This document shows positions 6,945-12,364 of a stretch of DNA of 12,364 nt, one piece after another (within the stretch, counting starts at the first letter, position 1; every line of letters starts with the position of its first letter). The notes beneath the pieces are model-generated. The model saw only the letters and a program-made list of their open reading frames with translations. It was not told where the DNA came from and ran no database searches. The stretch is from positions 1 to 12,364 of the forward strand of contig CAJUEI010000104.1 in NCBI GenBank assembly GCA_910585255.1, given 5' to 3'. The position numbers and the translations under genes are program-made. The stretch comes from an uncultured Lachnospiraceae bacterium. Lineage in GTDB: Bacteria > Bacillota > Clostridia > Lachnospirales > Lachnospiraceae.

Positions 6945-7319
6945 TAAAGAGGGATCATCATCATTAAATTGATTTAAGTAATTTTTTAAGCTTTCAGCTT
7001 CTTTTTTGTTAATTTTTTTATTTCCAGTTAAAGCTGTTATAAATTTCTTCAGGGATCCTTCATACATAGTATTTAATATTTCATTTGCTTTTTTTTCTTC
7101 CCACTCTTTTTTTGTATAAGTATACATATATTTTTTTCCGTTTTTAACAAGAAGTCCTTTTTCTACCATTCGAGTTAAGTAAGTGTTTATTGTCTGGCGT
7201 TTACTGGATTTTATATTTTTATTAAAATATTCCCAAAATTCTACGCCTTGCATCCAACGTTGATTTTGCCATAGTAGATCCAATATAATTTGTTCTGTTT
7301 CTGAAAGAAAAAAATCCAT
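6942..7319 (-). CDS. BlaI/MecI/CopY-family transcriptional repressor (second copy)
   Basis: This 125-residue protein shows the family winged helix: LSETEQIILDLLWQNQRWMQ, a probable recognition helix in SSKRQTINTYLTRMVEKGLL, the wing NGKKYMYTYTKKE, and a C-terminal dimerisation half (GSLKKFITALTGNKKINKKE). The ATG (7317-7319) is preceded by AAGGAG (7334-7329 on the minus strand) at 9 nt. It is only distantly similar to the first BlaI copy at 4348-4728, so the two are not a recent duplication. The M56 protease gene lies upstream on the same strand, 230 nt away. That is the reverse of the common blaI-then-blaR order and leaves room for a separate promoter. It is the best candidate partner repressor of the M56 protein; direct binding to the TACTAC palindromes is inferred, not shown. 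Confidence 0.85.
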   Translation of the reverse strand: MDFFLSETEQIILDLLWQNQRWMQGVEFWEYFNKNIKSSKRQTINTYLTRMVEKGLLVKNGKKYMYTYTKKEWEEKKANEILNTMYEGSLKKFITALTGNKKINKKEAESLKNYLNQFNDDDPSL

Positions 7320-7479
7320 AATTTCTCTCTCCTTTTTTATAATTACTTTAAATAGGTAATTCTAAAATTCTAAATAACATATGAATTCTGACTTTTTTAT
7401 TTAAACTTTTACAATTCTTCTTGTTTGAATTATTTACATAGAAAATAGGTCAAGTCGCATCGAATATGGTGATTTTCTT

Positions 7480-7517
7480 TTACACAATGCATAAAATGTC
7501 ATTTATACATTGTGTAA
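7480..7517. repeat. 16-nt inverted repeat between the M56 gene and the second blaI-like gene
   Basis: TTACACAATGCATAAA (7480-7495) and TTTATACATTGTGTAA (7502-7517) are inverted repeats with one mismatch and a 6-nt loop. Neither strand has a T-tract directly after the stem, so it is a poor intrinsic terminator. It may be an operator (TACA/TGTA-type arms recall BlaI/CopY sites) or an mRNA-stabilising hairpin. The remainder of the 7320-7549 gap shows no gene and no clear promoter. Confidence 0.55.
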
Positions 7518-7549
7518 CTATTGAATTATTTTAAATTATTATAGTCCGA

Positions 7550-8851
7550 TTAATGAGGACATGTAGCATATTCTGTTTTACTAAGAAAGTTATTTATTTT
7601 TAAATAATTACATTTCGTACATATTTGAGAAGCATAATTAATAATGGTACAACCACCGGTTGTATTTTTTTGATGAGTGCTGAAAACACCATCTAGAAAA
7701 GTGTGTTCGCAATTATTTATACTGGTAGGGATATCTACATTATATATATTTCCATCTAAATCAGTAAATTGTTTTTCATAGAAAATTTTTATTTTATCTT
7801 CTACGATAAAAGAATTTTTTTCAGAATTATAAGCAATAAATTCATCTGTAGAAGGAATATAGATTTCTGCTTCGGTTTCAAATTTTTGTACAGGTTCATA
7901 TGCTAAAATAGGCATCATACTACAAGAAATAAGTACAGTAAAAAAGAAAACTGCCAAATAAGATTTTGAATTTGTTAGTTTCATAATAAATTGAATCCTT
8001 TCTGATATTATTTTATAATTATTATTGAAAGAAAGTGTTGTTTTTTGGGTTGAAATATTGTCGTATGTAGACAATTTAATAATTAGGTTAGCATATTTTT
8101 TTCGTGTAGTTAAGTTAGAATCTTTTATAACTAACTCATCACATGCCAATTCGCAAGTTTTACTTAAATAAGAATTTAGTAAGAAATTCAAGGGATTAAA
8201 CCAATAAATTCCGGTAATAAGTAAACGAAAAAATAAAATATATCCATCTTTTCTTTTGATATGACATAGTTCATGATAAAGGATAAGATCTAATTCAGAA
8301 GAATTTTCTATTTCAGGTATTACAATGATGGGACGGAAAAATCCTATAGTAAAAGGAGAAATATTTTGATTTATTTGATAAATATATATATTCTGCTTAA
8401 TATGTAATTTATTTAGATATTTATCACGAATATCTAAAATATATGGAGAAGTAACTAGATGAGCCATACAAAATATATATTTTTTTGTTTTAGTAAAGGT
8501 AAATAGATAATAAATAAAAATTAGGGAGGCAAAACAAATCCAAATAATGAAAGTACCCAATTCTATTTTAAAAGCAGTATTATAAAAAGACTTCCCTGAA
8601 GAAATAATGATATAAGGTTTATTACCATCTATAAAAAAATTAATGATATTATGATTTTTATTAAAAATATAATATTTTCTTTCCAAATAAGTTTTTATAT
8701 ATCCTAAAGGGGTGATATATAAAAATAATGAAAATTTTAATATAGTATATTTAAACTTTTGCGAAAATAAATATTTGTATATTTTTTCAATTAAAATAAA
8801 TAGTAAAAATGCTATATTACCAGAGAAGAACATTGATAAAATAATATTCAT
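7550..8851 (-). CDS. BlaR1-like M56 family membrane metallopeptidase with a Cys/His-rich C-terminal domain
   Basis: This 433-residue protein has membrane segments at about residues 5-22, 35-52 and 99-120, a cytoplasmic M56 zinc protease domain, and a further segment at about 297-317. The zinc site is HELCH (193-197), with the downstream CELACDEL (233-240) supplying the Glu/Asp region. In BlaR1/MecR1 this protease is switched on by an extracellular sensor and leads to loss of the BlaI repressor. Here the C-terminal ~115 residues after ILAYEP are not a penicillin-binding domain: there is no SxxK-like serine enzyme fold and the region is too short. Instead it ends in Cys381, His383, Cys401, Cys411, Cys414 (CTKC), Cys431 and His433, suggesting a metal- or disulfide-stabilised extracellular sensor. 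The ATG at 8849-8851 follows AAAGGA (8867-8862 on the minus strand). The promoter is overlapped by a palindromic operator. The signal sensed is unknown. Confidence 0.85.
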   Translation of the reverse strand: MNIILSMFFSGNIAFLLFILIEKIYKYLFSQKFKYTILKFSLFLYITPLGYIKTYLERKYYIFNKNHNIINFFIDGNKPYIIISSGKSFYNTAFKIELGTFIIWICFASLIFIYYLFTFTKTKKYIFCMAHLVTSPYILDIRDKYLNKLHIKQNIYIYQINQNISPFTIGFFRPIIVIPEIENSSELDLILYHELCHIKRKDGYILFFRLLITGIYWFNPLNFLLNSYLSKTCELACDELVIKDSNLTTRKKYANLIIKLSTYDNISTQKTTLSFNNNYKIISERIQFIMKLTNSKSYLAVFFFTVLISCSMMPILAYEPVQKFETEAEIYIPSTDEFIAYNSEKNSFIVEDKIKIFYEKQFTDLDGNIYNVDIPTSINNCEHTFLDGVFSTHQKNTTGGCTIINYASQICTKCNYLKINNFLSKTEYATCPH

Positions 8852-8927
8852 AAATCACTATTCCTTTAAAAAATATTTTGTATTATTCGACTTTAGTTTT
8901 TAATAGTGAAAAAATTCTAGTAAAAAT

Positions 8928-8956
8928 ATTTTACTACATAGAAGTAGTAATGTCAA
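8928..8956 (-). promoter_or_regulatory. Promoter of the M56 peptidase gene
   Basis: On the minus strand, TTGACA (8956-8951), a 17-nt spacer and TAAAAT (8933-8928) form a near-consensus promoter. The spacer consists almost entirely of the palindromic operator, a layout expected for direct repression by blocking RNA polymerase. Confidence 0.8.
8931..8950. promoter_or_regulatory. Palindromic operator, copy 2 (probable BlaI-type site)
   Basis: TTACTACATAGAAGTAGTAA has perfect 7-bp arms around 6 nt. It differs from the copy at 4899-4918 by one spacer base. It fills the space between -35 and -10 of the M56 promoter and would shut it off when occupied by a dimeric repressor. Confidence 0.78.
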
Positions 8957-8989
8957 TAAAAAATATAATTATTATATAATTTAGAAATT

Positions 8990-9112
8990 TAACCTCATCA
9001 AGGAAGTCCACCATTTCTAAGCCGCCAAGGCGAAAACGGTGGGTTGGGACTTCCTTGTTTCAGTGGGAGTGCAGATTCCCACTGAAAAGCTGCGATAGCA
9101 GCTATGAGGTTA
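8990..9112. other. Structured element: four-way junction (cloverleaf-like) DNA/RNA, GC-richer than surroundings
   Basis: Four stems meet with no unpaired base at the junction: P1 8990-8998 with 9104-9112 (TAACCTCAT/ATGAGGTTA); P2 8999-9009 with 9047-9057 (CAAGGAAGTCC/GGACTTCCTTG) capped by a larger internal region; P3 9058-9068 with 9077-9087 (TTTCAGTGGGA/TCCCACTGAAA); P4 9088-9093 with 9098-9103 (AGCTGC/GCAGCT, GATA loop). It contains no ORF. It lies between the divergent M56 and PadR promoters and upstream of both, so neither promoter transcribes it. It may be an independently expressed small RNA, or a palindromic mobile repeat of the MITE/REP kind. The following 9113-9160 is similarly GC-richer, with a small GCAA/TTGC hairpin, and may belong to the same element. 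Confidence 0.75.
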
Positions 9113-9162
9113 TGAGCAAGTAGCGAAGCAGATTGCGAATATCCGATTTGACTAAAAACAGA

Positions 9163-9191
9163 TTGACATACATAGATATTCTATGTATAAT
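9163..9191 (+). promoter_or_regulatory. Consensus promoter of the padR-like operon
   Basis: TTGACA (9163-9168), a 17-nt spacer and TATAAT (9186-9191) match the vegetative consensus perfectly. The expected start is near 9198, giving a leader of about 55 nt. Confidence 0.85.
9168..9188. promoter_or_regulatory. Palindromic operator in the padR promoter
   Basis: ATACATAGA (9168-9176), TAT, TCTATGTAT (9180-9188) is a perfect inverted repeat that covers the whole spacer and part of the -10. The arm recurs as TCTATGCAT (9191-9199, within the palindrome CTATGCATAG) and TCTATGTAT (9206-9214). ATGT/ACAT palindromes are typical PadR-family targets, so autoregulation is likely. Confidence 0.7.
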
Positions 9192-9236
9192 CTATGCATA
9201 GGATTTCTATGTATAAATAAAAATAGTTTTAGGAAT

Positions 9237-9244
9237 AAGGGAGG
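9237..9244 (+). promoter_or_regulatory. Ribosome binding site that fixes a TTG start for padR
   Basis: AAGGGAGG lies 7 nt before TTG at 9252. An in-frame ATG at 9183 lies inside the promoter -10 region and upstream of the expected transcription start, so it cannot be the start. Confidence 0.8.
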
Positions 9245-9251
9245 TTATATT

Positions 9252-9581
9252 TTGGATAAAAAATTAATAGCTTTGAATTCTAGTTTATTGATTTTGCAAT
9301 TGATTAGTGAAAAAGAACAGTATGGTTATCAGCTAATAAAAGAATTAGAAACTCGCAGCAATCATACATTTTCTCTAAAGGAAGGAACCTTATATCCGAT
9401 TCTTCATTCATTAGAGACACAGGGAGCGATTGAAAGCTTTCAGATGCAGGCAGACACAGGGAAAATAAGAAAATATTATCGAATTACAAAACAGGGAAAA
9501 AAATTATTTAAAGAGAAGAAAGCAGAATGGGAATTATACCAAAATGCAGTAAATAGTGTACTTAGGGAGGTGAGAGAATGA
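9252..9581 (+). CDS. PadR-family transcriptional regulator
   Basis: This 109-residue protein starts with TTG. The N-terminal PadR winged helix is clear: LLILQLISEKEQYGYQLIKE, the recognition region FSLKEGTLYPILHSLETQG (the classic GTLYPxLxxLE motif), and the wing GKIRKYYRITKQGKKLF. It ends with a single C-terminal helix (EWELYQNAVNSVLREVRE), as in short type 2 PadR proteins that pair with HAAS-domain membrane proteins. Its stop overlaps the start of the next gene (ATGA at 9578-9581), so the two are translationally coupled. Its promoter carries an ATACATAGA/TCTATGTAT palindrome, so it probably represses its own operon. The inducer is unknown. Confidence 0.92.
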   Translation: MDKKLIALNSSLLILQLISEKEQYGYQLIKELETRSNHTFSLKEGTLYPILHSLETQGAIESFQMQADTGKIRKYYRITKQGKKLFKEKKAEWELYQNAVNSVLREVRE

Positions 9582-10936
9582 AGATAGAAGAGATTTCAAA
9601 TCATTATGTACAAGATTTTTTACGGGCGGTACAAAAAGAAATAAAAGCGAAAGAAGTACATGAAAAAATATTATTAGAGCTTTACTGGCATATAGAAGAT
9701 GCGGCTTTTTATTATATGGAAAATGGTATACAGGAAGAAGAAGCATGGAATTTTGCTGTAAAATCTATGGGTAATGCCTCTTCTATAGGAAAAGAATTAA
9801 ACCAAACATATCAAAAAAGAAATCCGTTTTTTCCGCTTTTTATAATAGGCATTTCTTTTCTAATTGCTGTGTTAGGAATGATCCGAGTGATTAAGCCGTA
9901 TGGAATCTTTCATCTTTTTTGTCAGAAGAAATTTTTATTTCTTATTTATGGGGGGCTTTTATTATTATTTATTATCTACTCAGGAACCATTATTTTTAAA
10001 TATATAAATTTTATTCGAACATTTCTTTTTTTTATCTGGGGAATATATGGAAGTGCTTGGGGAATAATGGCTCTTTTTCGTGTATTTTATAGAGAAGGAA
10101 ATTTTTTATACCCCTGTTATATTCTGATTAATTATTGTTATACTGCCCTATATGCATTATCCTTATTAACAATCTTACTTCTTGTTTTTTACGAACTAAA
10201 TATAAAAAAGGAAATAAAAAATTCGTATAAAAGTATTTGTTTTTTTACTATGGTATGTTTTTTAGATAGACAAATTTTAGGAAGTTATGCACTTAGTGCA
10301 GTTATTATATTAACAATTAGTTTTATTATTTTTTTGTTATATTTTGATGGAAATGATAAAAGAAGAAAATGGATAAAAATTTCTCTGGTATTAGGAATTT
10401 TCTGCTTTTTTTATACTCCTTTTATTTATTCCGAAATTACCATTTATCAAAATGCCAAATTAGAAAATAATAATTCAGAGGATAGTATTTTAGTTCAATC
10501 TTTGCTGAAAAAAGCAACAAATTGGGGAACCGCTGATCTAGTTTTAAATACAGAAGAACAGACAATATGGGAAGATAGTTTGCCTAAATATTATCAAATT
10601 GACTATCGAGTGACATACTGGATTTTAAAATATGGCATTTTTCCAGCATTGTTATTACTAGGTATAGTGTTTGGATTATATATTATTTTATGGGATACTA
10701 TTTGTAAAATTAATAATAAAACCAATCGTCTATTAGCATCTTCCTGTTTTTTCTGTCTAATATTGCAGTTTATATTGTATTTGGCAGGAAATTTTGGTTT
10801 TCAATTAGGTTGGTTTTGCAATTTTCCCATTATATCAGAAGGAGTCAGCAGTATTACGGTAAATAGTATCTTTATTGGAATAATCTTAACGTTTTATCGT
10901 TATGATAGAATATGGAATATAAATTTTTCAAGTTAA
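9578..10936 (+). CDS. HAAS-domain membrane protein with divergent SEDS (FtsW/RodA/SpoVE-like) body
   Basis: This 452-residue protein has an excellent ribosome site (AGGGAGGTGA, 9564-9573). Residues 1-80 form a HAAS domain (HIEDAAFYYMENGIQEEEAW, then AVKSMGNASSIGKELNQ), the module that typically accompanies short PadR regulators. About ten hydrophobic segments follow, from about residue 84 to 440. The C-terminal half resembles SEDS proteins: LPKYYQIDYRVTYWILKYG fits the SEDS loop motif where the essential Asp lies (here Asp342), and FPIISEGVSSITVNS (416-430) fits the late PFxSxGGSS motif, with Glu replacing the first aromatic and Val a Gly. SEDS proteins polymerise lipid II glycan strands in the membrane. 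This one is divergent and may be a regulator or a narrow-role polymerase. The HAAS part is confident, the SEDS assignment less so. Confidence 0.75.
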   Translation: MKIEEISNHYVQDFLRAVQKEIKAKEVHEKILLELYWHIEDAAFYYMENGIQEEEAWNFAVKSMGNASSIGKELNQTYQKRNPFFPLFIIGISFLIAVLGMIRVIKPYGIFHLFCQKKFLFLIYGGLLLLFIIYSGTIIFKYINFIRTFLFFIWGIYGSAWGIMALFRVFYREGNFLYPCYILINYCYTALYALSLLTILLLVFYELNIKKEIKNSYKSICFFTMVCFLDRQILGSYALSAVIILTISFIIFLLYFDGNDKRRKWIKISLVLGIFCFFYTPFIYSEITIYQNAKLENNNSEDSILVQSLLKKATNWGTADLVLNTEEQTIWEDSLPKYYQIDYRVTYWILKYGIFPALLLLGIVFGLYIILWDTICKINNKTNRLLASSCFFCLILQFILYLAGNFGFQLGWFCNFPIISEGVSSITVNSIFIGIILTFYRYDRIWNINFSS

Positions 10937-10947
10937 ATTTTTATTTC

Positions 10948-10999
10948 ACTTCACACCATAATCAAAAATTATCAGATATGGTGTGAAGTATGATTTTTT
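10948..10999 (+). terminator. Terminator of the padR-HAAS/SEDS operon
   Basis: ACTTCACACCATA (10948-10960) pairs with TATGGTGTGAAGT (10977-10989), a 13-bp perfect stem, followed by TTTTTT (10994-10999). The minus-strand side lacks a comparable U-tract, so it works mainly for the + strand; the fumarase gene stop lies in the T-run. Confidence 0.85.
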
Positions 11000-11840
11000 A
11001 TATGATTCGAGAGACATGTCGATTTACATGGCAGCAGATATTAACTGCTACAGGAAGTCCGGCAATATGTGTAGGATAAGTATTGATATTAACGGCTAAT
11101 GCAGTTTGTCTGCCTCCTAATCCTCCAGGTCCGATTCCAAGCTGATTGATTCGTTCTAGCATCTCTTCTTCCAATTCCTGAATATAAGGCTCTGCTGCCT
11201 TTTTCTGCAGATTGCGGGTCAATGCTTCTTTTGCCATAAGAGCACATTTTTCAAAAGTTCCGCCGATTCCAACTCCTATTACCATAGGAGGACATGCATT
11301 TGGCCCTGCATCTTTAACTGCAGTAAGAATAGCATCCTTTACTCCTTCAATTCCGTCTGCAGGCTTTAACATAAAAACACGGCTCATATTTTCACTGCCA
11401 AATCCCTTGGGTGCTACAGTAATATTAATTTGCTCTCCTTCTGTTATATTATAATGAATTACTGCAGGAGTATTATCATTTGTATTTTCCCGATAAATCG
11501 GATCACGAACAACAGATTTTCGCAGATATCCTTCTGTATATCCCTGACGAACTCCTTCCTGTATCGCCTCGGTTAAACTTCCCCCTTCTATATGCACCTC
11601 TTGCCCTACTGTTACAAAAATAACTGCCATACCGGTATCTTGACAGATAGGAATCGTATCACTTTCTGCAATTTGAAGATTTTTATCTAATTGTTCTAAA
11701 ATTTGTTTTCCTAAGGGAGATTCTTCTTTTTCTTTGGCACGATAAAATGCTTCTTTCATATCATCTGATAAAAAATAATTTGCTTCTATACACATTTCTT
11801 TTATATTTTTCGTAATTTCTTTTACTGAGATATTCCGCAT
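10998..11840 (-). CDS. Class I fumarate hydratase, alpha subunit (orphan)
   Basis: This 280-residue protein matches the alpha subunit of two-subunit, oxygen-sensitive [4Fe-4S] hydro-lyases (fumarase, or the related L-tartrate dehydratase). The three cluster cysteines are visible: Cys66 in PICQDTGM, Cys183 in GPNACPPMVIGVGIGG and Cys270 in GLPVAVNICCHVNRH. The active-site region SVVRDPIYRENTNDNTPAV is also present. It would interconvert fumarate and L-malate in the cytoplasm of an anaerobe. The ATG at 11838-11840 follows AAAGGA (11852-11847). A weak upstream promoter, TTGCTG-N17-TATTAG on the minus strand (11922-11894), is possible. The beta subunit that normally follows is absent: the next gene downstream is convergent and unrelated. 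Fumarase versus tartrate dehydratase cannot be settled from this subunit alone; fumarase is the usual call at this length. Confidence 0.88.
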   Translation of the reverse strand: MRNISVKEITKNIKEMCIEANYFLSDDMKEAFYRAKEKEESPLGKQILEQLDKNLQIAESDTIPICQDTGMAVIFVTVGQEVHIEGGSLTEAIQEGVRQGYTEGYLRKSVVRDPIYRENTNDNTPAVIHYNITEGEQINITVAPKGFGSENMSRVFMLKPADGIEGVKDAILTAVKDAGPNACPPMVIGVGIGGTFEKCALMAKEALTRNLQKKAAEPYIQELEEEMLERINQLGIGPGGLGGRQTALAVNINTYPTHIAGLPVAVNICCHVNRHVSRII

Positions 11841-11969
11841 ATTTTTTCCTTTCTTTTAGATTAATTTAAAATTTTTTTATTTTAATATAAATGCTAATAG
11901 TGTTATTTTACCAGAACAGCAAAAGAAATCAACCCTTAATAGGAACAATAAAACGATTCCAATTATTTT

Positions 11970-12364
11970 TTATGTAAGATTTCCGGCAAATTGTGTCATA
12001 TAAAGTTCATAATAGGTTCCCTTTTTCAGCATTAGCTCCTGATGTGTTCCCATTTCTGAAATATGTCCATTATCCATTACAACAATACAGTCTGCATCCT
12101 GTATAGTAGAAATTCGATGAGCAATAATCAGACTGGTTCGGTCTTTCATTAAATTTACCATAGCATCTTGAATATGTTTTTCTGTCCGTGTATCGACACT
12201 GGAAGTTGCTTCATCTAAAATCAATATTTTTGGATCGGCAAGAAAGGCTCTTGCAATAGAAAGAAGCTGCCGCTGCCCCTGTGAAATTCCTGCACCGCCT
12301 CCTATAAGCAAAGTATCATATCCCTTTCGCAGCTGCTGAATCATACCATGGCAATAACTGATAG
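11970..12364 (-). CDS. ABC exporter, C-terminal part of the ATP-binding domain (5' end outside window)
   Basis: The frame runs off the window edge, so only the last ~131 codons are present. They carry the ABC signature ISQGQRQLL, Walker B ILILDEATSSVD, D-loop SSVDTRTE and switch histidine IAHRIST. The ending, TVxMDxGxISEMGTHQEL-like (CIVVMDNGHISEMGTHQEL), is typical of fused membrane-plus-ATPase exporters of the MsbA/MdlB/LmrA type. Asp-Thr-Arg-Thr-Glu after the D-loop is common in heterodimeric exporters of Firmicutes, whose partner would lie further upstream. Substrate cannot be told from this part. An internal ATG at 12342-12344 is not the true start, since conserved sequence (KGYDT region) continues through it. 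The 11841-11969 gap to the fumarase gene holds AT-rich sequence with no clear terminator. Confidence 0.9.
   Translation of the reverse strand, partial: ISYCHGMIQQLRKGYDTLLIGGGAGISQGQRQLLSIARAFLADPKILILDEATSSVDTRTEKHIQDAMVNLMKDRTSLIIAHRISTIQDADCIVVMDNGHISEMGTHQELMLKKGTYYELYMTQFAGNLT

Noticed and set aside
7550..8851. Calling the M56 protein a true beta-lactam sensor BlaR1
   Set aside because: It lacks a penicillin-binding sensor domain and no beta-lactamase or PBP gene is present in the window.
8990..9112. Reading the structured element as a tRNA, CRISPR repeat or known riboswitch
   Set aside because: Stem sizes and loops do not fit tRNA, there is no repeat-spacer array, and no gene is transcribed through it from a visible promoter.
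9183..9251. ATG at 9183 as the start of the PadR gene
   Set aside because: It lies within the promoter, upstream of the expected transcription start; AAGGGAGG points to TTG at 9252 and the PadR family start.
9534..9746. Minus-strand ORF across the padR / HAAS-gene junction
   Set aside because: Antisense to two well-supported, translationally coupled genes.
11212..11454. Plus-strand ORF inside the fumarase alpha gene
   Set aside because: Antisense to conserved cluster-binding sequence; no ribosome site.

Overview
The window looks like chromosomal DNA of a low-GC anaerobic Firmicute, most likely a Lachnospiraceae-type Clostridium relative. The grounds are the gyrB-gyrA gene pair with clostridial-style sequences, Shine-Dalgarno sites of the GGAGG type, TTGACA/TATAAT promoters, an [4Fe-4S] class I fumarase alpha subunit, BlaI/M56 and PadR/HAAS regulatory pairs, and cell-wall-binding repeat proteins. 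The family assignment is inference from protein style, not from a search.

Layout. (1) 1-4273: the 3' part of gyrB (5' end outside the window) and complete gyrA, in the same direction, closed by a bidirectional hairpin terminator. (2) About 4340-8950: a markedly more AT-rich block. It holds a BlaI-type repressor (minus strand), a secreted NlpC/P60 cell-wall hydrolase with cell-wall-binding repeats that is split by a frameshift, a second secreted repeat protein without a catalytic domain, a second BlaI-type repressor (minus) and a BlaR1-like M56 membrane metallopeptidase (minus). (3) 8990-9112: a GC-richer element that folds on paper into a four-way junction with no unpaired bases at the junction. 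(4) 9163-10936: a PadR-type regulator translationally coupled to a membrane protein with an N-terminal HAAS domain and a divergent SEDS (FtsW/RodA/SpoVE) body; its promoter carries a palindromic operator. (5) 10998-12364, minus strand: a class I fumarase alpha subunit without an adjacent beta subunit, and the 3' end of an ABC exporter gene.

How the parts may work together. The most interesting feature of region 2 is a shared 20-bp palindrome, TTACTAC-N6-GTAGTAA. One copy (8931-8950) lies between the -35 and -10 of the M56 gene promoter. The other (4899-4918) lies just upstream of a TTGACA-N17-TATAAC promoter that reads toward the hydrolase gene. The two copies therefore bracket a block with two BlaI-like repressors, one M56 protease and two secreted cell-wall-binding proteins. 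I infer a self-contained signalling unit in which the M56 protein senses an extracellular cue through a Cys/His-rich C-terminal domain (not a penicillin-binding domain) and relieves BlaI repression of its own gene and of the cell-wall protein genes. The hydrolase appears broken in this strain, apparently by loss of about 14 nt. The adjacent PadR/HAAS-SEDS operon is a second, separate envelope-related regulatory unit.
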